Of a DNA stretch of 64,000 nucleotides, positions 17,709 to 25,810 are shown piece after piece (position 1 is the first letter of the stretch; the number at the start of each line of letters is the position of its first letter). The stretch lies in contig JAQSWQ010000018.1 in NCBI GenBank assembly GCA_029266525.1, positions 62,001 through 126,000 on the forward strand, given 5' to 3'. This DNA comes from Microvirga sp. GTDB lineage: Bacteria > Pseudomonadota > Alphaproteobacteria > Rhizobiales > Beijerinckiaceae. A program made the position numbers and the translations under genes. The notes below the pieces were generated by a model. It was not told the DNA's origin. It was given only the letters and a program-made list of their open reading frames with translations, and did not search any database.

Positions 17709-17987
17709 TCAGCGTCGGCTTGCGAACAGCCGCGACAAAAGCCACAGCGGCACCACCACCATGGCACCGTAGAGGAGCCACTGGCCGACCTCGCGCAGCG
17801 AGCCGAAGCCGAGATCGGCGATGTCGCGCAAGAGCCGCAGCACCCGCTCGAACAGGCCGACCGGCGTGATGCCGAGAAGCGCCATGAAGGCGCCGACGAG
17901 GAGCGAGAGGAAGATGAGCTTCGTCGCGACGGCGCCCGGCGAGCCGCCGAGAAAGCGCTGCAGGTTCGACCCCATCTCCCGCTCCAT
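17709..17987 (-). CDS. DUF6460 domain-containing small membrane protein
   Basis: A 92-residue protein with two hydrophobic segments ([19 protein letters not shown] and [14 protein letters not shown]) separated by an amphipathic linker ([19 protein letters not shown]). It matches the DUF6460 pattern I recall from Hyphomicrobiales; no function is known. Its stop is nine bases from the pyrD stop on the other strand. ATG 17975 ([11 protein letters not shown]), with GGAG five bases before it, is an alternative start. Confidence 0.75.
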   Translation of the reverse strand: MEREMGSNLQRFLGGSPGAVATKLIFLSLLVGAFMALLGITPVGLFERVLRLLRDIADLGFGSLREVGQWLLYGAMVVVPLWLLSRLFASRR

Positions 17988-18065
17988 GTGAGCCGCGCGA
18001 ACTGGACCGCGGCCCGCGCGCGTGCTTCATCGCAAGGCGATCCCTCCGACGCAACCCGCACGACC

Positions 18066-19007
18066 ATGCTCGACCCGACCCTGTTCGATCCGGCCCGGAT
18101 CGACGCCGAGACCGCCCGGCTCAACGACGAGATCGTCGCGAAGCTGAACGCGCTGCCGGACGCGTGGTCCTTCCCGCCGGCGGTCGTGCGCGAGCGGCGG
18201 CGCCAGGGCCTCGGGCCCTTCCCGCCGATGCCGAAAAGCCGTCAGGCGGAGACCACCGAGATCGAAGGTCCCGGCGGCCTAATCCCTTTGCGCATCATCG
18301 CCCCTGCGCGCCCGCGCGGCGTCTATCTCCACATTCACGGCGGCGGCTGGACCTGGGGCGCGGCGGACGAACAGGACCCCTGGCTCGAGCGCATTGCGGC
18401 CGCGTGCGGCTTCGCCTGCATCTCGGTCGGCTATCGGCTCGCGCCTGAGCACCCCTATCCGGCGGGCCCCGACGATTGCGAGGCCGCGGCGCTGTGGCTC
18501 GTGAGGGAAGGCCAGTCGCGGTTCGGCACCGGCCTTTTGGCGATCGGCGGAGAGTCGGCCGGTGCGCATCTCTCCGTCGTCACGATGCTGCGCCTGCGCG
18601 ACCGGCACGGGCTCAGCCCTTTTAGCGGCGCGAACCTCTTTGCCGGCTGCTACGACATGACCATGACCCCGAGCGCCACGAGCTTCCCGGAGAAGCTCGT
18701 GCTCTCGACGCGCGACATCGCGAATTTCGCCGATTGCTTCTGCCCGCCGGGCGTCGACCGGCGCTCGCCGGAATTGTCGCCGCTCCGCGCCGATCTTGCC
18801 GGCCTGCCGCCAGCGCTGTTCTCGGTCGGGACCCGCGAGGCACTCCTCGACGACAGCCTGTTCATGGCGGCGCGATGGGCGGCCGCCGGCAACCGCAGCG
18901 AGCTCGCGCTGTGGCCCGGCGGCGCGCATGTCTTCATCCGCTTCGAGATCGCGCTTGCCGAGCAGGCGCTCGCGCGCATCGACGCCTTCCTGTCCGGCCT
19001 TGCCTAG
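18066..19007 (+). CDS. alpha/beta hydrolase (HSL-type esterase)
   Basis: A 313-residue cytosolic esterase of the hormone-sensitive-lipase group. The oxyanion-hole motif is [10 protein letters not shown], the nucleophile elbow GGESAGAH, and the catalytic His lies in [23 protein letters not shown] is also typical. An upstream in-frame ATG exists, but ATG 18066 ([13 protein letters not shown]) gives a normal N-terminus. It is followed 38 bases later by a second esterase of the same group. Substrate unknown. Confidence 0.88.
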   Translation: MLDPTLFDPARIDAETARLNDEIVAKLNALPDAWSFPPAVVRERRRQGLGPFPPMPKSRQAETTEIEGPGGLIPLRIIAPARPRGVYLHIHGGGWTWGAADEQDPWLERIAAACGFACISVGYRLAPEHPYPAGPDDCEAAALWLVREGQSRFGTGLLAIGGESAGAHLSVVTMLRLRDRHGLSPFSGANLFAGCYDMTMTPSATSFPEKLVLSTRDIANFADCFCPPGVDRRSPELSPLRADLAGLPPALFSVGTREALLDDSLFMAARWAAAGNRSELALWPGGAHVFIRFEIALAEQALARIDAFLSGLA

Positions 19008-19045
19008 GCGACAATGCCGGCACGGCTCTGGAGGAGCTACGAAAG

Positions 19046-20155
19046 ATGAGCGCGGCCGACCAAGGACCTCCCGGCGCTTCGAAAGGCCGGAACCGGCCGT
19101 CGCGCCGAGCGGTCATGGGGGCTTCGATGGCCGCTCTCACGGGAACTTCGAGCAGCGAGCCCACGGCCGCATCGGCCTCCGCGGCCGACCCGCGGGCGGT
19201 TCCGGCGAGGACGTTGCCGGTGCCGGATACGGTCAGTCCGGGATTGCAGGCGCTGATCGCGGCGCCCTATCCCGAGGGCTGGAACGTCATACCTCCGAGC
19301 GCGTCGGCCTGGAAGGCGCTCGCCTCGCAGAGCTCCGCCGCCGTCGCGGCCGACATCGCCGCAATCCGTCAGCGCCTAAATGTGTCGGTCGAGGCGGGCG
19401 AAATCGCCGGGGTGCGGGTGTTCGTCGTCACGCCGGCCGAGATCGCGCCGGGCAATCGCGAGCGTCTGCTGCTGCATGTCCATGGCGGCGGCTACGTGCT
19501 CTATCCGGGCGAGGCCGGCGCCGGCGAAGCGATGCTCATGGCGGGCTATGCCGGCTTCAAGGTCGTCTCGGTCGATTACCGCATGGCGCCGGACTTCCCG
19601 TTTCCCGCCGCCCTCGACGATGCGATGGCGGTCTGGCGCGCTCTCGTCGCGCGGAACGATCCGCGCAGGATGGCGGTCTTCGGCACCTCGGCCGGCGGCG
19701 GCCTGACGCTCGCGCTGATGCTGCGGGCCAAGGCCGAGGGCGTGCCGCTGCCCGCGGCCATCGCTCCGGGGAGCCCCTGGGTCGATCTCACCGGCGACGG
19801 GGATTCCGTGAAGGCCAACGAGCTCGTGGACAATGTCCTCGTGTCGATGTCCGGCTGGGCCGGCGCCGCCGCGAAGCTTTATGCCGGCGGGCGCGACCTA
19901 CGCGACCCGCTGCTCTCGCCGATCTACGGCGATTTCGCCGGCCTCCCCCCGGCGATCCTGACCTCAGGCACGCGCGACCTCTTCCTGAGCGACACCGTCC
20001 GGGCCCACCGGAAGCTCCGCCAGGCCGGCAGCGAAGCCGTGCTCCAGGTCTTCGAAGGCCAGAGCCACGCGCAGTTCCTGTTCCCGTTCCTGCCGGAAAC
20101 CGAGGAGGCCTTCCGGGAGATCGGCCGCTTCCTCGACAGGCACCTTCTGGCCTAG
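19046..20155 (+). CDS. exported alpha/beta hydrolase (HSL-type) with Tat-like leader
   Basis: A 369-residue HSL-type esterase. It differs from its neighbour in carrying an N-terminal twin-arginine-like leader (PSRRAVMGASMAALTG, then an Ala/Ser-rich stretch), suggesting export in folded form. Core motifs are HVHGGGYVLYPG, SVDYRMAPDFPFPAALDD, GTSAGGGL and SHAQF for the catalytic His. GGAGGAG lies upstream of ATG 19046. The tandem arrangement with 18066-19007 suggests duplication or shared regulation, one enzyme inside and one outside the cytoplasm. Confidence 0.85.
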   Translation: MSAADQGPPGASKGRNRPSRRAVMGASMAALTGTSSSEPTAASASAADPRAVPARTLPVPDTVSPGLQALIAAPYPEGWNVIPPSASAWKALASQSSAAVAADIAAIRQRLNVSVEAGEIAGVRVFVVTPAEIAPGNRERLLLHVHGGGYVLYPGEAGAGEAMLMAGYAGFKVVSVDYRMAPDFPFPAALDDAMAVWRALVARNDPRRMAVFGTSAGGGLTLALMLRAKAEGVPLPAAIAPGSPWVDLTGDGDSVKANELVDNVLVSMSGWAGAAAKLYAGGRDLRDPLLSPIYGDFAGLPPAILTSGTRDLFLSDTVRAHRKLRQAGSEAVLQVFEGQSHAQFLFPFLPETEEAFREIGRFLDRHLLA

Positions 20156-20219
20156 GGCGGGCCGTAGAGCGCGATGACTTCTCTTCGGGTCGCCATCACG
20201 CTCTAGCCTTTTTGTTGAC

Positions 20220-20264
20220 GCATGATCTTTTCCGAGAACCGGTTCCCACTTTTCGGGACCATGC
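20220..20264. repeat. intergenic palindrome GCATGATC...CATGC
   Basis: A 45-base imperfect palindrome from GCATGATC (20220) to GACCATGC (20264) around the centre AACCGGTT. It closely resembles an interspersed element common in Bradyrhizobium and related genomes. It sits between the exported esterase and the response regulator, whose genes converge here, and could serve as a bidirectional transcript end. Confidence 0.7.
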
Positions 20265-20265
20265 T

Positions 20266-20940
20266 TCAGACGGGGTCTGACGCGGTCGCGGCCGGGCGAA
20301 GCGTGGCGCCGATCTTCGAGCAGGCGATGACCGCCTGGGTGCGGCTCTCGACGCCCAGTTTCTGCAGGATCGCCGAGACATGGGCCTTCACGGTCGCCTC
20401 GGAGACGGACAGCTCGTAGGCGATCTGCTTGTTGAGGAGCCCCTCCGACAGCATCATCAGCACGCGCACCTGCTGGGGGGTGAGCGTCGCAAGCCGCCGC
20501 ATGGTCTCGGCGGTCTCCATGTCCTCCGAGACTCCGAGCTCGACGTCGGGCGGCGTCCAGGTGCCGCCGGCGAGCACGGCCTGGATCGCCTCGCCGATAC
20601 GGTCGCTGCCGAGCGATTTCGGGATGAAGCCCGAGGCGCCGAACTCGATCGCCCGGCGGATCACCACCGGATCCTCATTCGCGGACACGATCACCACCGG
20701 CACGTCCGGGTGCTGGGCGCGAAGGTAGATCAGGCCCGAGAAGCCCTGGACGCCGGGCATGGTGAGGTCGAGGAGAATCAGGTCGACGTCCTGGCCTTTG
20801 CCGAGAAGCCCGGTCAGCTCGTCGAGCCCGTTCGCCTCAACGACTTGGGAGCCCGGCAGCAGCGTTGAGACAGCCTGGCGCAGCGCGCCCCTGAACAGCG
20901 GATGGTCGTCCGCCACGATGATGCGGGTCGCGCCTTCCAC
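20266..20940 (-). CDS. LuxR/NarL family response regulator
   Basis: A two-domain regulator of 224 residues from the GTG at 20940: receiver domain (RIIVADDHPLFRGAL, phospho-acceptor Asp58 in LILLDLTMPG, Lys in GFIPKS) and a C-terminal LuxR-type HTH (LTPQQVRVLMMLSEGLLNKQ, then SEATVKAHVSAILQKLG). GTG is preferred because AGGGGCAGGA precedes it; ATG 20973 lacks such a site. Its position near the symporter locus suggests control of short-chain-acid uptake, as with CrbR-type regulators, but the sensor is not in the window. Confidence 0.88.
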   Translation of the reverse strand: MEGATRIIVADDHPLFRGALRQAVSTLLPGSQVVEANGLDELTGLLGKGQDVDLILLDLTMPGVQGFSGLIYLRAQHPDVPVVIVSANEDPVVIRRAIEFGASGFIPKSLGSDRIGEAIQAVLAGGTWTPPDVELGVSEDMETAETMRRLATLTPQQVRVLMMLSEGLLNKQIAYELSVSEATVKAHVSAILQKLGVESRTQAVIACSKIGATLRPAATASDPV

Positions 20941-21013
20941 GTTTCCTGCCCCTTTTGGTTCTTGTGGCGGCATATTGCGGCGTTTGCGGACGGTCCGGCA
21001 AGTCGAGCGGGCT

Positions 21014-21634
21014 TCAGATCCGATCCGACGGCGCGCGCAGCATTGCAGCGAGGCCCGGCGCATCGGCGCGCTTCGAGAATTCCTCGTGGAGATTGCAGAG
21101 CGTCACGCGCAGATAGTTGCGGATCGTCGGATACTCGCTTGCGCGCAGTTTCCGGTCGATCGGCATGAGACCGAAATAGGCCTCGGCGAAAGGTTCGGGG
21201 ATGTCCTTCGCGTGCTTCGGCGCGTGGATGCCGATCAGGGCGAGGCGGCGCTCGAGTTCGGCGCGAGCTTCGCGCCAGGGGGCCTCCCCGAGCGGCGGCG
21301 GCACGGGGTAGCGGTCGAACACCGAAAGCACGAGAGAAGCGAGCGCATCGAGCGCCGCCCGCCTCTCATCGCCGGCATGCGGGCGCAGCACCCCCTCCAC
21401 CATCTCGGCCACCATGGCGAGGCCGAGCGGGTAGGCGGCCCACCGCGAGCCTTCGACCGCCTCCCGGAAGCCCTCCTCCGAGAAGAGCACCTTGGCGTAG
21501 TGCCCTGCCCTGGCGCGCGAATACTCGTAGATGCCCTTCTGAACCAGGAAGGCGGCGTTCCCGTCGATGAAGTCGGCGAGCTCGTCGAGGTCGCGGATCG
21601 GCGGGCGACGCCGGAAGATGTCGAAAAGCCCCAT
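21014..21634 (-). CDS. conserved hypothetical protein
   Basis: A 206-residue soluble, mostly helical protein beginning MGLFDIFRRRPP, with RDLDELADFIDGNAAFLVQK and IYEYSRARAGHYAKVLF. I recall similar proteins in Hyphomicrobiales, sometimes loosely called esterases, but there is no GxSxG motif, so that name is not supported. It lies upstream of the response regulator on the same strand; its stop falls about 74 bases before the GTG start used for the regulator. Confidence 0.7.
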   Translation of the reverse strand: MGLFDIFRRRPPIRDLDELADFIDGNAAFLVQKGIYEYSRARAGHYAKVLFSEEGFREAVEGSRWAAYPLGLAMVAEMVEGVLRPHAGDERRAALDALASLVLSVFDRYPVPPPLGEAPWREARAELERRLALIGIHAPKHAKDIPEPFAEAYFGLMPIDRKLRASEYPTIRNYLRVTLCNLHEEFSKRADAPGLAAMLRAPSDRI

Positions 21635-21722
21635 CGCCCTGCTTCTACGCGGTGCCGTTCAATTTCGCGACCGGCGCTTCGCCGTCGAGCCCGCAGAGGG
21701 GGCGTTCCGCCCTCGGAGCTTC

Positions 21723-21735
21723 TACGAAAGTCGTA
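21723..21735. promoter_or_regulatory. candidate response-regulator site upstream of the symporter
   Basis: TACGAAAGTCGTA is a perfect dyad (TACGA/TCGTA, 3-base centre). Related AAAGTC words recur at 21741-21746 and 21774-21779, and a second dyad CTAGC-ATCCC-GCTAG occurs at 21806-21820. The cluster lies about 200 bases upstream of the symporter locus and near the LuxR-type regulator gene, so it is a plausible binding region for that protein. No other gene is evident in 21635-21931. Confidence 0.35.
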
Positions 21736-21931
21736 AGCCTAAAGTCCGGTGCGTTCCGCCTCGTCCTGCGACCAAAGTCTAATGAAGGCATCCAAACCTC
21801 TGCTGCTAGCATCCCGCTAGGGAAATAACCTCGCGGAGGACTGCGCCCGATCGAGGCGGGGCTCCGCAAGAACAAGCGACGGCCGTCATCCTGCCGCCCA
21901 TGGAAACGATCTGAGCCTGGGGAGACCGAGA

Positions 21932-22126
21932 ATGCAAAGCGAAAACGACGCCGAACATTGGCGGAAGACGACCCGGCTGATGCTGACGCATCTCGCGGTG
22001 TGGTTCTTCTTCGGCTACGTCATCCACATGTTCGTGGTGCCGCTCAACAAGATCGTCATTCCCGTGCTCGGCTTCCCGCTCGGGTTCTACATGGCGGCCC
22101 GGAAGACGACTGAGGGAGGATCGACC
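21932..22126 (+). pseudogene. truncated DUF4212 small subunit, in frame with the symporter
   Basis: The first 57 residues match the symporter small subunit (DUF4212): HWRKTTRLMLTHLAVWFFFG, IHMFVVPLNKIV, GFPLGFYMAA. In intact members a second helix of about 30 residues follows. Here it is missing and the frame continues RKTTEGGST directly into the symporter. In another frame the same bases read EDD-stop (TGA 22111-22113), which fits the usual acidic end of the small subunit. This indicates an internal out-of-frame deletion. The locus can therefore be read as one 727-codon fusion (21932-24115) or as a broken subunit plus an intact symporter. Confidence 0.65.
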
Positions 22127-24115
22127 ATGGCCACCCAGAGCACCGGCTCAGCCGCCACCTCGGACTTCATCAAGAATCTCGGCCGGATGTACGGCATGTA
22201 CACCGGCGGGTTCCTCGCCTTCATCATCCTGCTCGCCGTGCTCGAGCAGGTCGGCGTGCCGAACAAGTATCTCGGCTATCTGTTCGTGTTCTTCACGCTC
22301 GCGGTCTACGCCATCATCGGCATCGCCTCGCGCACCGCGCAGGTTTCCGAGTACTACGTCGCCGGCCGGCGCGTGCCGGCGTTCTACAACGGCATGGCGA
22401 CCGGCGCCGACTGGATGTCGGCGGCGTCCTTCGTCGGCATGGCCGGCACCCTCTTCCTCCTCGGCTATGACGGTCTCGCCTGGGTGCTCGGCTGGACCGG
22501 CGGCTTCGTCCTCGTCTCGATCCTGATTGGCCCATACCTGCGCAAGTTCGGCGCCTACACGGTGCCCGACTTCATGTCGTTCCGCTACGGCGGCAACTTC
22601 GCCCGCATGCTCGCGGTCATCGTGCTCGTGTGCTGCTCCTTCACCTACGTGACGGCGCAGGTCTACGGCACCGGCCTCATCGCCTCGCGCTTCCTCGGCA
22701 TGGACTTCACGGTCGCGGTCTATGTTGGCCTTGCCGGCATCCTGCTCTGCTCGATGCTTGGCGGCATGCGCGCGGTGACCTGGACGCAGATCGCCCAGTA
22801 CATCGTGCTGATCGTCGCCTACCTCGTGCCGATCGTCATCCTGTCGACGCAGAAATACGGCATCCCGATCCCCGAGCTGACCTACGGCCGCGCGATCCAG
22901 GAGATCACGGCCCGCGAGCAGCAGATGCTGCAGACCGGGCTCGCGACGGCGGCTGCGCTCAAGCCGCATATCCAGCCCTTCCTCAACTACACGCCGCTCA
23001 ACTTCTTCGGCATCATCTTCTGCATGATGGTCGGCACGGCTTCGCTGCCGCACATCCTGATGCGCTACTTCACCACGCCGTCGGTGCGCGAAGCGCGCCA
23101 GTCGGTCGCCTGGTCTCTTCTGTTCATCTTCCTCCTGTACTTCTCGGCGCCGGCCTACGCGGCATTCTCGAAGCTCGAGGTCTACACGAACATCATCGGC
23201 AGGGACCTCGCGAGCATCCGGCCGTGGATGTTCACCTGGGGTGAGCTCGGCCTGATCCAGATCTGCGGCAAGAACGCCGCGAGCGTGCAAGCCGTGATCG
23301 ACGCCTGCCGAGCGATCGCCGGCCATCCCGGCGTTGTGCGGTTGCAGGACTTCGTGATCAACACGGACGTGATCGTGCTCTCCACGCCGGAGATCGCGGG
23401 ACTGCCGTATGTGATCTCGGGCCTCGTCGCCGCCGGCGGCCTCGCCGCCGCGCTCTCGACGGCCGACGGGCTCCTGCTCGCGATCGCCAACGCGCTCTCG
23501 CACGACGTCTACTACAAGATGCTCGACCCCAACGCGCCGACGGTTCGTCGCTTGACGGTCGCCCGCGTGCTGCTGCTGGTGGTCGCGGTCGGCGCGGCTT
23601 GGACCGCCGCCACGAAGCCCTCGGACATCCTCGCCATGGTCGGCTGGGCCTTCTCGCTCGCCATGGCGGGCAACTTCCCGGCGCTGATCATGGGGGTGTG
23701 GTGGAAACGCACCACGACGGCAGGCGCGATTGCCGGCATCATCGCCGGCTTCGGCCTGTGCCTGTTCTACCTCGTCGTCACCCGCTACTTCCCGGGCTTC
23801 GGCGTCAGGTATGCGGGCATGACCTCGCTCCTCAACCCGGCGACCGGCGCGCCGGTGATCGCGGACCTCGCCGCCGTGATGGCCCGGCCGGACGCGATGC
23901 AGAGCTTCCCGACGCTCGTCCACCCGCTCGCCAACAAGGTCGGCTGGTTCAACCTCAACAACATCAACTGCGGCCTGTTGGGGATGCCGCTCGGCTTCCT
24001 GGTGATCATCGTCGTCAGCCTGATGACCAAGGCGCCCTCGGCGGAGATGCAGGCCTATGTCGACGAGATCCGCAAGCCGCGCGGCCGGACGGTGCTCGAG
24101 GAGAAAACCACCTAG
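22127..24115 (+). CDS. sodium:solute symporter (acetate-type, VC_2705 subfamily)
   Basis: A 662-residue SLC5-type symporter with about 13 helices. TAQVSEYYVAGRRVPAFYNG, MATGADWMSAASFVGMAGT and AAALSTADGLLLAIANALSHD are typical of the ActP-like group that works with a DUF4212 subunit, and it probably imports a short-chain carboxylate with sodium. ATG 22127 with GGGAGGA upstream is the natural start; the frame remains open to ATG 21932 because of the truncated small subunit. A strong terminator follows. Confidence 0.9.
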   Translation: MATQSTGSAATSDFIKNLGRMYGMYTGGFLAFIILLAVLEQVGVPNKYLGYLFVFFTLAVYAIIGIASRTAQVSEYYVAGRRVPAFYNGMATGADWMSAASFVGMAGTLFLLGYDGLAWVLGWTGGFVLVSILIGPYLRKFGAYTVPDFMSFRYGGNFARMLAVIVLVCCSFTYVTAQVYGTGLIASRFLGMDFTVAVYVGLAGILLCSMLGGMRAVTWTQIAQYIVLIVAYLVPIVILSTQKYGIPIPELTYGRAIQEITAREQQMLQTGLATAAALKPHIQPFLNYTPLNFFGIIFCMMVGTASLPHILMRYFTTPSVREARQSVAWSLLFIFLLYFSAPAYAAFSKLEVYTNIIGRDLASIRPWMFTWGELGLIQICGKNAASVQAVIDACRAIAGHPGVVRLQDFVINTDVIVLSTPEIAGLPYVISGLVAAGGLAAALSTADGLLLAIANALSHDVYYKMLDPNAPTVRRLTVARVLLLVVAVGAAWTAATKPSDILAMVGWAFSLAMAGNFPALIMGVWWKRTTTAGAIAGIIAGFGLCLFYLVVTRYFPGFGVRYAGMTSLLNPATGAPVIADLAAVMARPDAMQSFPTLVHPLANKVGWFNLNNINCGLLGMPLGFLVIIVVSLMTKAPSAEMQAYVDEIRKPRGRTVLEEKTT

Positions 24116-24137
24116 GCAAAGCTGCCGGCGCCTGTAC

Positions 24138-24167
24138 AACGGGGTCCTTCGGGACCCCGTTTCGTTT
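24138..24167 (+). terminator. Rho-independent terminator after the symporter
   Basis: A 10-bp stem AACGGGGTCC / GGACCCCGTT closed by a TTCG loop and followed by TCGTTT, starting 22 bases after the symporter stop. This is the clearest terminator in the window and separates the symporter from the small membrane-protein genes. Confidence 0.85.
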
Positions 24168-24216
24168 ACGCGGGATCGCGCGACCGGCGCAACGCAAGAG
24201 CGGCGAAAGCATCATC

Positions 24217-24525
24217 GTGGGCGCGACCTACCCGATCCTGGCTTTCTGGTACTTCCACCTGCCGAACTTCGTGCTCGCGGCGCTGATGTACACGCTGCTC
24301 GGCCGGGTCCTGCTCGGGCTGATCGTCGGGCCGGATTCGCAGAACTACATCTGGCGCTTCTTCTGCCGCATCACCGATCCGGTGGTAGCGCTCGTCGCGG
24401 CAGTCACGCCGAAAGCGGCGGCGCCGGTGATCGTGTGGCTTTTCGGCGTGGTCTGGCTGTTCTGGCTGCGGGTCGGGCTCCTGTACCTGTTCCTCGCGCT
24501 CGGCGCGCTGCCGCGGACGAACTGA
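24217..24525 (+). CDS. small membrane protein, YggT-like
   Basis: A 102-residue protein with three hydrophobic segments: AFWYFHLPNFVLAALMYTLLG, VALVAAVTP region and VIVWLFGVVWLFWL. The pattern LGRVLLGLIVGPDSQNYIWRFFCRITDPV resembles YggT-family proteins. The start is taken as GTG 24217, since the upstream part of the frame runs through the terminator. I recall similar proteins beside this class of symporter, which suggests a conserved but uncharacterised partner. Confidence 0.6.
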   Translation: MGATYPILAFWYFHLPNFVLAALMYTLLGRVLLGLIVGPDSQNYIWRFFCRITDPVVALVAAVTPKAAAPVIVWLFGVVWLFWLRVGLLYLFLALGALPRTN

Positions 24526-24532
24526 GGCCGCC

Positions 24533-24856
24533 ATGGACCGCACCCTCTATTTCGTCGGCATCGCCTTCTTCGGAATGGTCAACGGGCTGTTCAATTCGAC
24601 GCTCCTGCTGTTTGCGCTGATCCATATGCAGATCCTTGCGCCGGCGCTGCTGTTCGGCAGCGTGCCCCTGACCTTGATGTTCGCCTCACTGATGGTCTCG
24701 ACCGTCACCATCATCCTCGGCGGCATCCCGGCCGCCCTCTACGAGCGCGTGACGGGCGCGCAGGATTCGGCCGACGCCTCGCTCTGGATGTGGCTCGCCG
24801 CGACGGCCGTCCTGACGCTGCCGGCGATCGGCAACTTCTTCGCCGTCCGCCTCTGA
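24533..24856 (+). CDS. small integral membrane protein
   Basis: A 107-residue protein with about three transmembrane segments (FVGIAFFGMVNGLFNSTLLL, LMFASLMVSTVTIILGGIP, LWMWLAATAVLTLPAIGNFF). It starts seven bases after the YggT-like gene, so the two are probably co-transcribed. No family with a known function was recognised; position near the symporter is the only functional clue. Confidence 0.65.
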   Translation: MDRTLYFVGIAFFGMVNGLFNSTLLLFALIHMQILAPALLFGSVPLTLMFASLMVSTVTIILGGIPAALYERVTGAQDSADASLWMWLAATAVLTLPAIGNFFAVRL

Positions 24857-24966
24857 TCACACTCCCGCGGGGTCTCTCCCCGGACCGGGAAACCGCTTCT
24901 ATCATCGGGGCGTTACGAGACGGCGGCGCGTCGCACCGCGGTTCGGTCTCCCACGGCGAGGGCGGG

Positions 24967-25335
24967 ATGGAGCATATGCGTCGCGTCGCGTTCGAGACGG
25001 TGCTGCGCGCCTGCGGCTTCGCCTCGCTTGCGATCTTCTGCGTGATGATCGGCCTCTCCTTCGAGCCCCGCGCCGCGTTCCAAGCCGGCGGCATGCTGAC
25101 CCTGCTCATGACCGCGATCCTGATGCTGAAAGCCTATGAGGCGCGCAGCAAGAACCATCGCCGCACCGAGCTATGGCTCTATCTTTCGGAAGAGCAGCGG
25201 CCGCCCGAGGCCGAGGCCCAGCGCGCCTGCTCGGCCGTGCTGCAGGAGACCTACCTGACCTTCGCGCGCTGGGCGGCGACGATCGCGCTTGTGATGGGCC
25301 TTCTCGCTTTGATCTTCTCGGCATTCCGCCGGTAG
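24967..25335 (+). CDS. two-helix membrane hypothetical protein
   Basis: A 122-residue protein from ATG 24967 (MEHMRRVAFETVLRACG) with GGCGGG upstream. Two hydrophobic segments near the N-terminus (FASLAIFCVMIGLSF, GGMLTLLMTAILMLKAY), a charged middle, and a C-terminal helix (WAATIALVMGLLALIFSAF). The ATG codon two positions later (MRRV) is an alternative. Function unknown; no domain recognised. Confidence 0.65.
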   Translation: MEHMRRVAFETVLRACGFASLAIFCVMIGLSFEPRAAFQAGGMLTLLMTAILMLKAYEARSKNHRRTELWLYLSEEQRPPEAEAQRACSAVLQETYLTFARWAATIALVMGLLALIFSAFRR

Positions 25336-25342
25336 CTCACCG

Positions 25343-25810
25343 CTAGGCCCCGACGAGGTGCAGCACGATCTCGCGGCGGTGGGGCCGGTCGCGGTGCTCG
25401 ACGAGGTAGAGCCCCTGCCATGTGCCGAGCGCGAGCTTGCCGCCGGCCACCGGGATCGCGACCGAGGTCCCGGTCAGCATGGTGCGGATATGGGCCGGCA
25501 TGTCGTCGGCGCCCTCGGCGTCGTGCACGTAGCCGGCCTTGCGCGGCGCGAGCCGGTCGAGCGCCGTCATGAGGTCGGTGCGCACGTCGGGGTCGGCGTT
25601 CTCCTGGATCGTCAACGAGGCCGAGGTGTGGCGGCAGAACAACGTGAGGAGGCCTTCACGGAGGCCGCTTTCCAACACGAAGCGCGCAGCCTCGTCGGTG
25701 ATCTCGAACAGGCCCTGTCCCGGCGTGTCCACGACGAGCCGCCCAAGCGCCTGTCGCGCCACCGGGCCGCTGGCAATCGCCTCGACGCGGCCGATCTTCG
25801 CGCGGCTCAC
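25343..25810 (-). CDS. YjbQ family protein (UPF0047)
   Basis: A 155-residue protein of the YjbQ family: TPGQGLFEITDEAARFV, LTLFCRHTSASLTIQENADP, then MPAHIRTMLTGTSVAIPV and GTWQGLYLVEHRDRPHRREI. The conserved His and acidic residues are intact; some members have thiamine-phosphate-synthase-like side activity, but the real role is unclear. It starts with GTG 25810 overlapping the ligase stop (GTGA), making it the last gene of a coupled exonuclease-ligase-yjbQ operon. Confidence 0.88.
   Translation of the reverse strand: MSRAKIGRVEAIASGPVARQALGRLVVDTPGQGLFEITDEAARFVLESGLREGLLTLFCRHTSASLTIQENADPDVRTDLMTALDRLAPRKAGYVHDAEGADDMPAHIRTMLTGTSVAIPVAGGKLALGTWQGLYLVEHRDRPHRREIVLHLVGA

Noticed and set aside
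21014-21634. Esterase annotation for the conserved hypothetical protein
   Set aside because: There is no GxSxG nucleophile motif or other hydrolase feature.
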